From Stagonosporopsis chrysanthemi (Eukaryota; Ascomycota; Dothideomycetes; Pleosporales; Didymellaceae), in the NCBI GenBank assembly GCA_022560025.1, contig JAFISE010000059.1, positions 62,001-126,000 of the forward strand: a DNA stretch of 64,000 nucleotides, read 5' to 3'. Each line of letters opens with the position of its first letter. Within the stretch, counting starts at the first letter, position 1. A program made the position numbers and the translations under genes. The notes under the pieces are model-generated. The model saw only the letters and a list, made by a program, of their open reading frames with translations. It ran no database searches and was not told the DNA's origin. Shown here piece after piece: positions 33,489-43,711 of the stretch.

Positions 33489-35413
33489 TTACTCCGAACT
33501 CCCCGTCTTAGGTATAAGCTCCTGGAGCGTGAGTTCGGCAACACCAGCCTCTACAGTGCCTTCCGGGCTCCGAGCCATCATCTGTCCAACGAACCACTTA
33601 ATCTTCTTCTCCTGCCCTTTTTCAACGATATCTCTGACCATGTCTGGCTTCTCCTCCAGGAGAGTCTGGGCAAGATCACGGTACTCTTGGGGCGACAGAG
33701 GCCTCAGTACCATGCTGAAATCCTCGATGAGCTGCTCGACATCCCGCTGTTCACCCTCAAACTTTTCGGCCAGAAGCCGCTTCGCAGATCGCGAAGTGAT
33801 GCGCTTCTGCAGGAGCTGATCGATGATGGATACAAGGACCTCGGGCGGAATACGGTTTTCTGACCACTCCTCATCCTTGTACAAGCTACCAAGCTCCATT
33901 AGAACCCTGTATGTTGTCAGTATTGAATCGCGCGTGTTGCAACTACGTGGACGTACCAATTGCCGACTGTCTTGCCGATGACAAGAAACTCAGCATCACT
34001 AGGTCTAACACTCCTCGTCCTTGCAAGTTGATTGGTGACCTCAAAATAGTACTCCAAACGGTCGCCGTTATCGAAAGACAAAAGTGTCCCAGCATCTTTG
34101 GTCGATAACCCGTACTTTTCCACCAACACGTCAACGATTCGATCCGGCAGCACTGGTAAGTTGGCTCGAAGATGGTCGACAAGGTCCTGATCCACATTAG
34201 TGCATTGCTACATCTACAAAGATCAATGACATACCTGAGCGATCAAGACTGGCGAGATGTCTGGGTCGGGCATGTATCGATAGTCAATCTCGCCCTCTTT
34301 GCCACGAAGCCGCTTCGTAGTCTTGCTACCCACTGTCCAGCCACGCGTCTCGCCTTCGACAGCACCACCGCTCTCAAGAAGCTCAATCTGACGGTCGCGC
34401 TCTGCGATGATGGCATCCTCTACAGCCTTGACGCTGGCCAAGTTCTTGATCTCCGTGCGTTGACCTAGGCCCGTCACGCCGGAGTATGACAACCCCCTTT
34501 TGCTCGGAGTTTGACCTCGCTCGCGTATCGAGACGTTCACGTCGGCACGCAGTCCACCCATCTCCATGCCCGCTGTGCACGCATCCACAGTTTTGAGTAT
34601 TGTCTGGATTTTGCGGACGCAAGCAGCAGCGACGAGAGGATCGTGGATGTGAGGAAGCGTGATGATCTCGATCAGAGGATGCGAAACGCGGTTAAAGTCG
34701 AGGAGGTGTGTGGAAGGCGGGTGCTGCACTGTCTTGGCCGTGTCTTGCTCCATTTGCACCTGCTTGATACCGATCTTGAAAGGACATTCTTCCGGCGCTG
34801 ACCCAGCAGGAAAGTCATGTGCGTAGAGAGTGATGTGTCCATCCTTAGCAAATGGCTCGTAGTACTGCGTGATCTGGTACCCGTTGGGCTGATCTTGATA
34901 GAAGTAGTGCTTGCGATCGAAACTACTTCGCGGCTGTATTGCGCAGTCAAATGCTAAAGCAGCACGCAGAGCAGGCAGAAGAGTTTCTTTCTGGAAGTGC
35001 GGCTGGCTTCCAGGAAATGCAGTGTCGAAGAGCGAGGCGTGTGTATTCGGCGATTCGCTGACTGACGTTGCAGCACTCGAGAACAATTTCCGTGCCGTGT
35101 TCAGTTCAGCGTGTATCTCGATGCCCACTGTCAATTCCCATTTCTCCAGTCGAGGGTCGACGCCTTTCTTGGGCTTTTTACCGCCTTTTGATGCCTTCTT
35201 CTGCTGTTTGGCGGCGTCTTTGAGAGCTTTGCGAAAGGGTGTATCATCTTGCTCTGGTGGCTGGCTTGCAGTCTGGAAGTTTCGTCGCAAATTCTGTACA
35301 GGTAGGGGCCCCGAGGCCAATGGCAACTGTTTAGCCCGGCGCAAGCATGATTGACAGATGTACGGCCGTTTTGAGACGGCAACAAAAGCGTTGCGCGTGT
35401 TGTTGGCAAGCAT
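33489..35413 (-). CDS. GatB (PET112): Mitochondrial glutamyl-tRNA(Gln) amidotransferase subunit B
   Basis: The CDS is 35413-34235, 34186-33957 and 33906-33489, giving 608 aa. Introns are 48 and 50 nt. GatB is part of the mitochondrial GatAB/F amidotransferase, which converts Glu-tRNA(Gln) to Gln-tRNA(Gln). Hallmarks are LTVGIEIHAELNT, the DRKHYFYQDQPNGYQITQ block (the PHYFY..D..KGYQISQ motif of the family), DFNRVSHPLIEI, MEMGGLRADVNVSI, RTEIKNLASVKAV and IDYRYMPDPDISP. The C-terminal GatB/YqeY tRNA-binding domain fills exons 2 and 3. The first 70 residues are Arg-rich without acidic runs, consistent with a mitochondrial presequence. They are followed by a Lys-rich linker (KQQKKASKGGKKPKKG). 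I chose the ATG at 35413; 21 codons upstream are open but start at a non-ATG codon. Confidence 0.96.
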
Positions 35414-35559
35414 CGTGTGACGTCTGCGGAGCTGCAGGTCGCGATGGGATGAACGATTGCGGCGGTCTGTGCTCACCTCCGTATCTTCACCTCAACTCGA
35501 CAGGCCCGGTCTCTCCCCTCGTACACAGGGACTTTCGCTCTGCGAGCTTCACGATTCCG

Positions 35560-37323
35560 CTAGTGTGAGACTCTCTGCAGCAAGAACATCAACTTGAGGA
35601 CAAGCCACTGCAGGACAGCTTGTCTCTTGCCCTCCGGTTTGGTTGCCTCGAGATCGGCTCTGAGATTGGGTGCAGAAGTCACGTTAGAATGGGGCGGACG
35701 TTGGCAGACGGAGTCCCTTTGTGGTCCTTCTGATATTGCCTCAGAAGAGCTCTCGGTGATGCACCTGGGTTCCCGAGAGCTCACGTAAATCGTAGTCGGG
35801 GCGTAGACGTGATAATGGCAGGTAATTGTCTGATGGGTTGTGTATGTCCCTTCTTGCTCGGCGGCGGCGGCGGAACCTGTAGTGGCCATCAGAAAATCCA
35901 AGAATCTGTGAGCGTTTCTTCTTGCGTTCGGCCTTTGGCAAACGACGGTAAGCTTGCAACCTCCTGTATCGATTGCGGTATCGAATCCAAGCCTCACCGT
36001 CCGCCGCAACGTTAGCCGTAGCAGGCCTGAACTCCCCAGGATTGATGTAGACACCCGGCCAGCGACTGATGTCGGAGTCTCGTTGAACAGGGACCTCGCT
36101 CACAAATCGTACTCTGCGCATCAGATAGGCATACGAGCAAGACTAAATTTGGTCCTGTTGAGTAGCTCCTTTGCCTTCACTTAGTGTGCAGCTCGCTTCT
36201 TTTTCGCGGTGCACTCTCCTTTCTTGGTCTACTTGTTCCCAAGCTGCTCGCTCTTCTCTGACTTCCTCTTCCTGCTGGGGAGTAAGCGACTTTTTCGAAC
36301 GGTCACTCCCTGCGAAGAACGAATTGCCGCTATAGGATGCTGTTGCACATGCTCCTCTGGCTGGGTAAGAGCTGGCAAAGCCTGATGCGCCTGCACCTTC
36401 ACAAGAAATATAGGGTTAGTTGAGAGATGGCGGTGCTGGAGTACTCACAAGTGCTGCAGTCAGGGCCGGCGTCGAAGTATCTTGACCTTGAGGTACTCCT
36501 TCAGTCGCAGTAACTTGCACTTTCTCGCTTTGAGCGTACGACCTTTTGTCTGGGCCTTCGCTCTAGCCCTGGCTGCCTTCTTGCGCCGTCTGCGTTCTAC
36601 CTTTTCCTGTTGTTTCAATTCCTCTTCCAGCCGGAGGCGTTCAAAAGCTTTTCTGTAATCTCGTGCTGCGAAATATGACTGCTCCTCTCTGGAGAGGAAG
36701 GCGCGAGACGACGCCCTCGAAGGTTGACCTACAGATGCATGCAGGCCAATGGGAGCCAGGCTCATGAAACTGTCTGCGTCTGTCCTGTGGGCGGTCTATA
36801 ACTTGCCCGAAGCGATTCTGTCCAGTCGACGCTTGAATCTGTCCCGCTTCCGTAGGCCTAGATGTGCTTCCAAGCTCGCCGATGCGTCTGTGTGTCGCCT
36901 TTGGTGTGGCTTCGACTCTGTTCTCAATCGATGCTTGGACGAAGTGTAAATCTGTGCTCCGTTCGAAGGCCTCGTCTGCCGTTCGAAGCGCCGAACACGG
37001 TCAGCAGCGATGCGGAGCTTCTCCTCGAGGGTCAAAGGTTGAGGCTCAGGGGCCGAGCGAGAGCGCGAACGGAATTTGCTCTTCCAAGAGATGGTGGAAG
37101 GTCGATGGGCAGCCTGGGAGTGATGGCTAGCAGAGAATGGCTTGCGCGGGCGGTGTTGGGTATGAGCAAGTGTACGAGGTCTGCGAAAGTATGTGTAGCC
37201 TGGTGTGGAGCGTGCTCGTGTGTGTGGATGCAAGTAAGAGTTGCGATCGACCCTTCGACGGCGGCAGCTGGGCGTGTATGGCGAAGGCTGATTCGAGGGA
37301 TATAGGGTTGCGATACGCGGCAT
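35560..37323 (-). CDS. Unresolved locus: basic, low-complexity hypothetical protein(s)
   Basis: Several protein-like open segments lie head to tail on the minus strand. From ATG 37323 a 175-codon frame rich in Arg/Ser/His ends at TAG (36796). The same frame reopens at once, with ATG 36765, and encodes a 101-aa coiled-coil, Lys/Arg-rich segment (YFAARDYRKAFERLRLEEEL) ending 36460. A good intron follows (donor GTGAGT at 36448, CTCAACTAAC branch), although 12 nt beyond that stop. Other frames downstream of it read SDRSKKSLTPQQEEEVREE and RKSRLLPSRKRKSEK, both protein-like. Finally ATG 36121 and a possible intron lead to an open frame ending 35560. This could be one intron-rich gene, two genes or a decayed gene. 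I recognise no domain. Confidence 0.35.
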
Positions 37324-37653
37324 ACACGGGTAACAATTGATAGGTTTTGGTCGTTACTAATAGATGTGGACAGTGTTCAGATGGCAGCTGTGGCTTCACG
37401 TCGATACATGAGGTGTAGCGGCGAGAGGTAGTGGTGAACTCTGTTTACTCCTCGACGCTAGTTTCCATAGATGGCAGGCAGTACTGCTGTGCACGAGACG
37501 CAGCTAACCCAGGGCAAGAGGGAAGCACAATCACTTCATCAAAACAGCTGGCTCGTGCGAGACCAGAAGGACCGTCTTTCATCTAAGAGACCTTCACGCT
37601 TCGAGACTTTCTATGATTCTCTCTACCAAACTCAGATACCACCAGATATGACA

Positions 37654-38667
37654 TCACCTGCCAATGACCCCCTCATCCAGGTCCTTGACATCCTCACAAC
37701 GGCCCAGATTCAAGTAGTCCAAGTGGTCGTAGCTCATGTACTCTCGCCGAGGGACTCTCGCACGCCAGCACAGCCTGATGGTGCGGTACTTGACCGTCTC
37801 TTTCTCTCTGATCAGCGCACTCGTCCCCCATCGTGCCTGCCCGCTACCAATCCACGTGCATTGCTTCGAATGCATTGCATCGAATCGCAGCGTTGACCCA
37901 TCAGTCCTTCTCAGCCCAGAAGGCTGCTGAGCTGCTCCAGGCGAAGCGGCATCCGGTTGCCCATCGGCGGCTTCACAAGCCACGAACCCAATCTTCTGAC
38001 ATAGTTCGACCTGGTGCTGCAGGCTTTCTCTGAATTCAGGCACGTCTTCCCGGATTTCGAATTCGATGTTGACTTCTTGACAAGAAGCTGGTAGTTCGAT
38101 AGTAGCGAGCGTCTGTGCTAGACGGTCGATCTCACGATAGCCAGCAAGGATGGGCGGCCAGAGATACGCGCAGATAGTCCAGGTCACTCTCTTCCAATGT
38201 AGATGCGGAAGGAAGAACTTGGTGAAATTGCCTCGGTTCAACGCAACTAGGTTGTCATGCAAATGGTAGACATCTGCGCCGCGCTGCTTCGTCATGTGAT
38301 GCAACCACACGTCACCATCGTACAGCCAGGAGGTGCTTCCCAGATGCCGGAAATGGTGAGTCGCGCTTCGAATAGGGATAGCGTGTGCCTCGCAGTAGAC
38401 GAGACGGCAGGTGTGGAGTATCGCTGTGTGGATTATGGTGCGGTGGGCATGACCCGGGCGATAGAGTGGTGATATAGAATGGATGTTTATAGGCCGGTCG
38501 TGATCATGGCTTTGGCTTAGTAGTAATTGGTAGATCAGGAAACGGATCTCAGCAGGGAGGTTGGAGAAGAATAAAGACTGCTCCTGAGATGTGCAGTTGC
38601 TTGGGGAGATATCTGCCAATTGACGTCGTGTAGCACGAGCACTTCGTTGTCGCTCATGCCGATCCAT
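37654..38667 (-). CDS. F-box-like / DUF7730-type hypothetical protein, 337 aa
   Basis: A single open frame. I chose the ATG at 38667 (MDRHERQRS); 42 further codons upstream are open but begin at GTG. The N-terminal region contains FFSNLPAEIRFLIYQLLL (about residues 33-50). This is the F-box-like LPxEIRxxIYxLLL motif typical of large uncharacterised Pezizomycotina families (DUF7730, 2EXR and F-box-like). The rest has a conserved-looking core: HTAILHTCRLVYCEAHAIPI, a Trp-rich block near FLPHLHWKRVTWTICAYLWPP, and a C-terminal segment ending LDEGVIGR. If it is a true F-box, it would recruit a substrate to an SCF ubiquitin ligase, but many such proteins lack demonstrated Skp1 binding. No membrane or secretion signals are visible. 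Confidence 0.7.
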   Translation of the reverse strand: MDRHERQRSARATRRQLADISPSNCTSQEQSLFFSNLPAEIRFLIYQLLLSQSHDHDRPINIHSISPLYRPGHAHRTIIHTAILHTCRLVYCEAHAIPIRSATHHFRHLGSTSWLYDGDVWLHHMTKQRGADVYHLHDNLVALNRGNFTKFFLPHLHWKRVTWTICAYLWPPILAGYREIDRLAQTLATIELPASCQEVNIEFEIREDVPEFRESLQHQVELCQKIGFVACEAADGQPDAASPGAAQQPSGLRRTDGSTLRFDAMHSKQCTWIGSGQARWGTSALIREKETVKYRTIRLCWRARVPRREYMSYDHLDYLNLGRCEDVKDLDEGVIGR

Positions 38668-39752
38668 GCTGTGTTGTCCTTTCCATGGAGTTGTAGATAC
38701 ATTGCGAGAATATGTTTGAAAACGACGTGGAGAAGTCCGAATTGGTGATGTTGTTTGAGGCAAGCGCAGCCGAGACCGGCGCACGGTCTTCACTGCTCAT
38801 GTTCTCTTTGTTTGCTGCCTAAACCCTATTGCCTTCACTTCTCAAAGTCAATTTGGTGTGTTCCCGAGTCGAAAATAGCTGTCGGGCAGATATGTCGCCG
38901 GTGGAATGATCGAAAAGAATAGGATCTGCAGCTTCTGACAACCCTTCCGCTGTTGAAAGACCGAGCGGTCAATACTGGTAACAACGTGCGCGCAGCACGT
39001 CTCTGACCCGCCGGAAACATCTGGCGATTATACACAAGCAGTTTGAAAGAGACTAGAACAAACGTAAGCTGATTGTCATGATCTCAAAGATTCTGAGATC
39101 CTGTGCTCGTACTCTCACATACGCGCAATTCTGAATCTCAGTACCACTCAACTCACGAAGGATGTTCGTTAAAACGTTGAAAGCTTTTGACTGAACAAGG
39201 GCCTTTATGTCTGCAACACCATATAAGCTGCAAAGTGTCCGCACTTCTGCACAAGGGTCCAGGTTCAAGGGGCTTCGGCTACGCCCGTCTGAAAGGAAGC
39301 GAGTGCGAGCTGCGTTAGTTCGCGGCAAGCCACTGTCACAAGGAAATCGCGCCTTTTGTACTCTGATCGCCCTGTGTGCAAAAATATAAGCACAATGCCA
39401 TGGCCGCATCGATATCCGACTGCACCGCTGCATTTCATCAGACGAGGGGCTTTCAAGGTGAGCTCTGAGACGCTTCACCGTCCCTCGAGCCAGGCTTGGC
39501 CAGGACGTTTACCTCAGTGATTCACTGCACCCCCGAAGACATATAATCTGCACGCTCTCTCACCCTACTGTATATATCAGAACACAAGCACGCAACCACA
39601 CTGCACAGCCGCATACTCGACCTCTCTCAGCAACAGCCAGTTCTAGACCGTACAACAGTATAAACAACACACGACCAATACCGAGCCCAACTCCAATCAA
39701 GTCGCGACCGCAAAGGCTTCTCTACTCGACCACCCCTCCTACAGATACTGCA
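38668..39752. other. Divergent intergenic region, 1.1 kb
   Basis: This contains promoters for the F-box-like gene and the inositol-monophosphatase gene. The open frames present are short and unsupported. Confidence 0.5.
39571..39577 (+). promoter_or_regulatory. TATA box of the inositol-monophosphatase-family gene (candidate)
   Basis: TATATAT lies 182 nt upstream of the ATG at 39753. It is followed by a CA-rich leader typical of fungal 5' UTRs. Confidence 0.4.
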
Positions 39753-41045
39753 ATGGCACCATCTTCACCGCTTCAGCGCCCAACTGCTGGTTTTGACAGC
39801 AGCCCTGAGGTAACTGACATCTCGTCTCACACTTCGGGCGCGACCACACCCACATACGCGCCGGAGGTACTTGCGAACCAGCTGGGCAAGTACAAACTCA
39901 CCGAGGGCACTCTCTTTCAGGTTCAAGATGTCTTCATCGAGCTTGTCGAGGCCGCTGGCATCATGATGGTCAACGCCGAGCATGACGTTCTTGCACAGGC
40001 CGCGACCAAGAACAACACGTCCGACCTGGTGTCTGACTACGATAAGGCAATCGAGAACATGGTCCAAAAGCGGCTGCAGAAGGAATTCCCGGACTTTGAC
40101 TTCCTCGGTGAGGAGTCGTACAAACACGGCCAGAAACTTACTGACAGCCCTACCTTCATCGTGGACCCTGTAGATGGCACCATCAACTTCACGCGCGGCT
40201 TCCACAACTTCGCTATCTCGCTGTGCCTCGCGATTGAGAAGAAGCCCGTTGTGGGCGTTGTCTACAGCCCAAAGCTTGGCAAGCTCTTCACGGCCGTGAA
40301 GACCCACGGCGCGTTCCTCGCCGAAGAGGTGTTTGTGCCTCGTAAGAAGATAACAGATCTGTTGGAGCTCAAGAACAAGGACCCAGCACTCGAGGAAGCC
40401 TTCGGCGAACTGTCCTTTGAGGCTGACGGCAAGACCGCGAAGTCCACCCCGGCTGTCGAGAAGGCGGATCCAATCGCATCGGTAGCGAAGAATGAGCCAG
40501 ATGACTTCAGACCTACCTTCAAGGCGAAACTTCCTACGCTCCCCAAGTACAAACTACCCTTCACACCCATCCCGCCGCCCATGCCCTCTCTTCAGAAGCG
40601 ACTCATCGCCATTGAGTGGGGCAACGAGCGCAAGGGCCCCAATTGGGACTTGCGCACCGACGTGCACACCAAGCTGCTCACGTCCGATGAAGCCGGCGGC
40701 AAGATGATTCTGTCATGCCGTTCCTCCGGTTCTGCAGCGCTCGACTTCTGCTACGTGGCGGCGGGCATGTTCGATGCATTCTGGGAGGGCGGCGTGTGGG
40801 CGTGGGACGTGGCTGCTGGCTGGCTGATCGTTGAAGAGGCCGGCGGTATCGTTGCGTCGGCAAACCCAGGCGATTGGCATCCGTCCATGGAAGGACGTAC
40901 GTACTTCCCCGTTCGCGGTGCGAAGCGTGAGGAGCAGGAGGCCGTTGTGAAGGAGCTTTGGGGGGTAATGGGCGATCGGAAGTTCGTGTACAAGGACAAG
41001 AAGAAGCCCAATGATGGGACTATCTCGGCAGCTGAGACGGTGTAG
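39753..41045 (+). CDS. Inositol monophosphatase-family phosphatase
   Basis: A single-exon gene of 430 aa. The family uses magnesium to hydrolyse phosphate monoesters such as inositol-1-phosphate, 3'-phosphoadenosine phosphates or, in the quinate-linked QutG branch, unknown substrates. All metal-binding motifs are present: GEES (119-122), DPVDGTINF (138-146) and WDVAAG (351-356). Two features differ from a minimal 270-aa enzyme. One is a 45-residue Ser/Thr-rich N-terminus. The other is an insertion of about 75 residues (roughly 200-278), rich in Lys, Glu and Pro, between the two halves of the catalytic domain. The insertion ends in the Pro-rich FTPIPPPMPSLQ. Such insertions are seen in fungal QutG-like proteins, so that branch is likely. 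No quinate-pathway genes lie nearby. Probably cytosolic. Confidence 0.92.
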   Translation: MAPSSPLQRPTAGFDSSPEVTDISSHTSGATTPTYAPEVLANQLGKYKLTEGTLFQVQDVFIELVEAAGIMMVNAEHDVLAQAATKNNTSDLVSDYDKAIENMVQKRLQKEFPDFDFLGEESYKHGQKLTDSPTFIVDPVDGTINFTRGFHNFAISLCLAIEKKPVVGVVYSPKLGKLFTAVKTHGAFLAEEVFVPRKKITDLLELKNKDPALEEAFGELSFEADGKTAKSTPAVEKADPIASVAKNEPDDFRPTFKAKLPTLPKYKLPFTPIPPPMPSLQKRLIAIEWGNERKGPNWDLRTDVHTKLLTSDEAGGKMILSCRSSGSAALDFCYVAAGMFDAFWEGGVWAWDVAAGWLIVEEAGGIVASANPGDWHPSMEGRTYFPVRGAKREEQEAVVKELWGVMGDRKFVYKDKKKPNDGTISAAETV

Positions 41046-43711
41046 GGAAACAGATTCTTCCAGGCTCAGGCTGGCGACGTGGACAAGAAACTATGTTTAC
41101 TGCTGATTTAGCCTGCAAACACTTACACCTACAGTCCCTCATTGTTCTGTCATTTCCTCTCGCGCAGACGGAGCATAGCGGTCGGAGTTAGTTAGCATGA
41201 ATGCTCGATTTACTCACCTTTCATGTCATCCATCCTGGTTCAGTCAAGTGCACTCTGCGATGTTGTTTGTGCACCCGATTTTGGCCTTGTTGCCATCACC
41301 TGGACAAATGTCTGTCACACTAAGCGGCCTGAAGTCGACCAAGTCCGACAGCTACATAAGAGCATGACGGGCGCCTGAACCTCGCCACAAAGGATCATCC
41401 AACATCCTTGGGAAAATATAGAGACAGCAGCATTATCCATTCATCTTTGACTTGTTGGCTTGACGTGTGACACGTTCGGTAAGCTGACTGACCCCTTGCA
41501 CCTGGCATGACAACGAAGAGAAACGTAACGTTCGACACTCGCCTGTAAATAGGCCTTGCGATTGTGCTGCGCCCACGTCTTGTGCGGACGCAACATGGCT
41601 TTGCTATCAAAGCTATTTGTAGAACTTACTGTACAGCGTGTAGTTTTTGAGAGAGGACAACAGTGGTGCCGGAAGCGTCGATACGGCATCGACGCTTCAC
41701 AAGTGTCCTTCCCGACACAAACAGCGGGAACCAAAACGGAACGGATGATCAAACCAAGGCAGTGTAAGACCGAGGTCTCATTGACCAATAATTACTTGGT
41801 GACTGTAGTCGAATTATGCTCAAGGTCCAAGCAATTGATCGCCGAAAAGCATATGTGAAGGACGTCAGTCAAGGATGGGAATGTATAGCCAAGCTGACTC
41901 GTCGTGTTCCAAGGGCTCAGCACGAAACGAGGTCGGCGGAGAATTGATAGGGCACTGATCCTTACTTGAGGCAGGTTGTCATGCTCCGATTCCGGCCGAA
42001 TGGTCATAGGCTCGCGGCCCTGCGTATCGGTACATATCGCGGCGGCGTGCCGGAACAGTAAGAGAATTGAGTTCCCCAGATAAACACTCCCTAAAGGAAT
42101 ATATTTGGGCGTGCTCGCTGGTTGAAGATGCCTGATTGGTGGCAGTTCCCGGTCCCTGTGCCTCCCCACGGTGCTCGTGTCTGCACAGCAGATTGACACC
42201 TCCACGAGCCCACTGCGGCGGAGACGGCACTCGTTCCCCACTGGCTCGCTCTCACATGCTTTCGCGGTGCTATTCTGCCAAGCGACGCGGGGCGGACGCG
42301 GGAGAGGCACATCGACCTGCAGATAGGCGCGAGTCTGTCGCATGCCACAGTCACACGAGCGTGGAACAACAACGATCTCAGTACCCAAGTGCTGATGTTT
42401 ATTGGGCGCTAGCAAATTGAGGGTTGTGTTTTGCGCCGGCAAGCTGAGACCAGGAACACGGCATTGATATTGCTTCTGGAACAGGGTCAGGGTCGCCATG
42501 CGAGAAACCGCGGCCTCAACGACAATCACGCCCTGCCAGGCCCCTCAAGCCTCCGGAAAGTGGACCGAAGTCAGAACAGATCCAAAGCTACAGCTCGCCT
42601 AACACTGCTTGGCTGAGCCGCAGTGACGTGGACGTCCGTGTGAGCTTGGTGCAACGGCGGCCGCGGTCAGATCAAGAGCCAGAAACAGCTCGGTTGCACG
42701 GATCCCAAACAGGGCTCAGATGAACACTCTAATGAAGCATCGGGCCTGCTGCAAAATGTAAGCAGACTTTTGTGTTGGACAGGGCCGCAATGTCTCCAAT
42801 GGCAGCACTCCCTGCTAAGCACCAGCGCGTACCCAGCTGCTGTGAACGAGATATTTTGACAATTTCTCGACCAATGATAAGCAGTTCAAACCATGGTCGT
42901 TATCGTGACCAACGTAAGGCTTTCGCACATACGCTCTATTAGCCGCGCTGAATAAGGGAACCAGCACGCGTCGGGCACACAACGGCAGGCACGGTCGAGA
43001 GTCCATCGCCGCCGAAAAGGGACTAGTGCGCCTATCAGCACTCGATTCTGGATCGAGCCGCCCAACGGCCAATCAGCGCCGACCAACTTATCAGCGCATT
43101 GAAAAGACGTTTACCTACAATCCCACACCGCCAAGCGCGCTGCCGCAGATGAAACTGAGTTGGTCGTGGAATGCGCTCACTGTTTGGCTGTTGGGCAGCC
43201 AATGTCGTGTGCGCGGTCGTTGAGTCGGCGAGCCTTCCCTCCGCGCAGCACACGACGTGGTCGCCTCGCTGCTCTCGAATGCTGCGCCTATCTAACCACC
43301 CCTAAGGGTCCCGCTCACGGCGAGATAAGGCACGCTAAACAATGACGCAGCACTAACGATTGTCCCGGCAGAAGAAGAACAAAGCCCCAAATGCGATCTA
43401 ATGCGAACCCCACGGCGGTCGCGGCTGTGGGTGATGCGCCTCGTTTATTTGCCTTAAGCGTGGTCCGTGGACCGGGATAGATAAGAGTAGTACAGGTAGC
43501 TTCACCCATAATCCATAAAGACCCCGGGCGAGCTGCCGTGTTCAGCTATAGGGCTCCGATTTCTCCCATACGATTGTATATTACTGGCCCTGTTCCAGGT
43601 TTTGGTCGAGTCGTCTCCTTCATCAGGCCCTGCCCGACCATCAACCCTCCTCACCCAAGGCTCTCGACCTTCTCCTGAACATACGACAACACACTCGGAG
43701 ACACGGTCATC
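41046..43711. other. 2.7 kb intergenic region upstream of the ammonium transporter
   Basis: This is the largest gene-poor stretch in the window. The longest open frame (minus strand, 41792-42529) starts at GTG and has no domain, so I do not call it. The proximal 900 nt carry GATA-factor sites, annotated separately. No transposon ends or long repeats are seen. Confidence 0.5.
42875..43485. promoter_or_regulatory. Cluster of GATA-factor (AreA/NIT2-type) sites upstream of MEP
   Basis: HGATAR-type cores occur as TGATAAG at 42875-42881, CTTATCA (reverse) at 43087-43093, AGATAAG at 43323-43329 and AGATAAG at 43479-43485. They lie about 840, 620, 390 and 230 nt upstream of the ATG at 43712. Nitrogen-repressed ammonium permeases are classic AreA/NIT2 targets. 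The sites are seen; regulation is inferred. Confidence 0.5.

Noticed and set aside
41792..42529. 245-codon minus-strand open frame in the MEP upstream region
   Set aside because: It starts at GTG, has no domain or splice signals, and lies in a GC-rich promoter region where such frames arise by chance.
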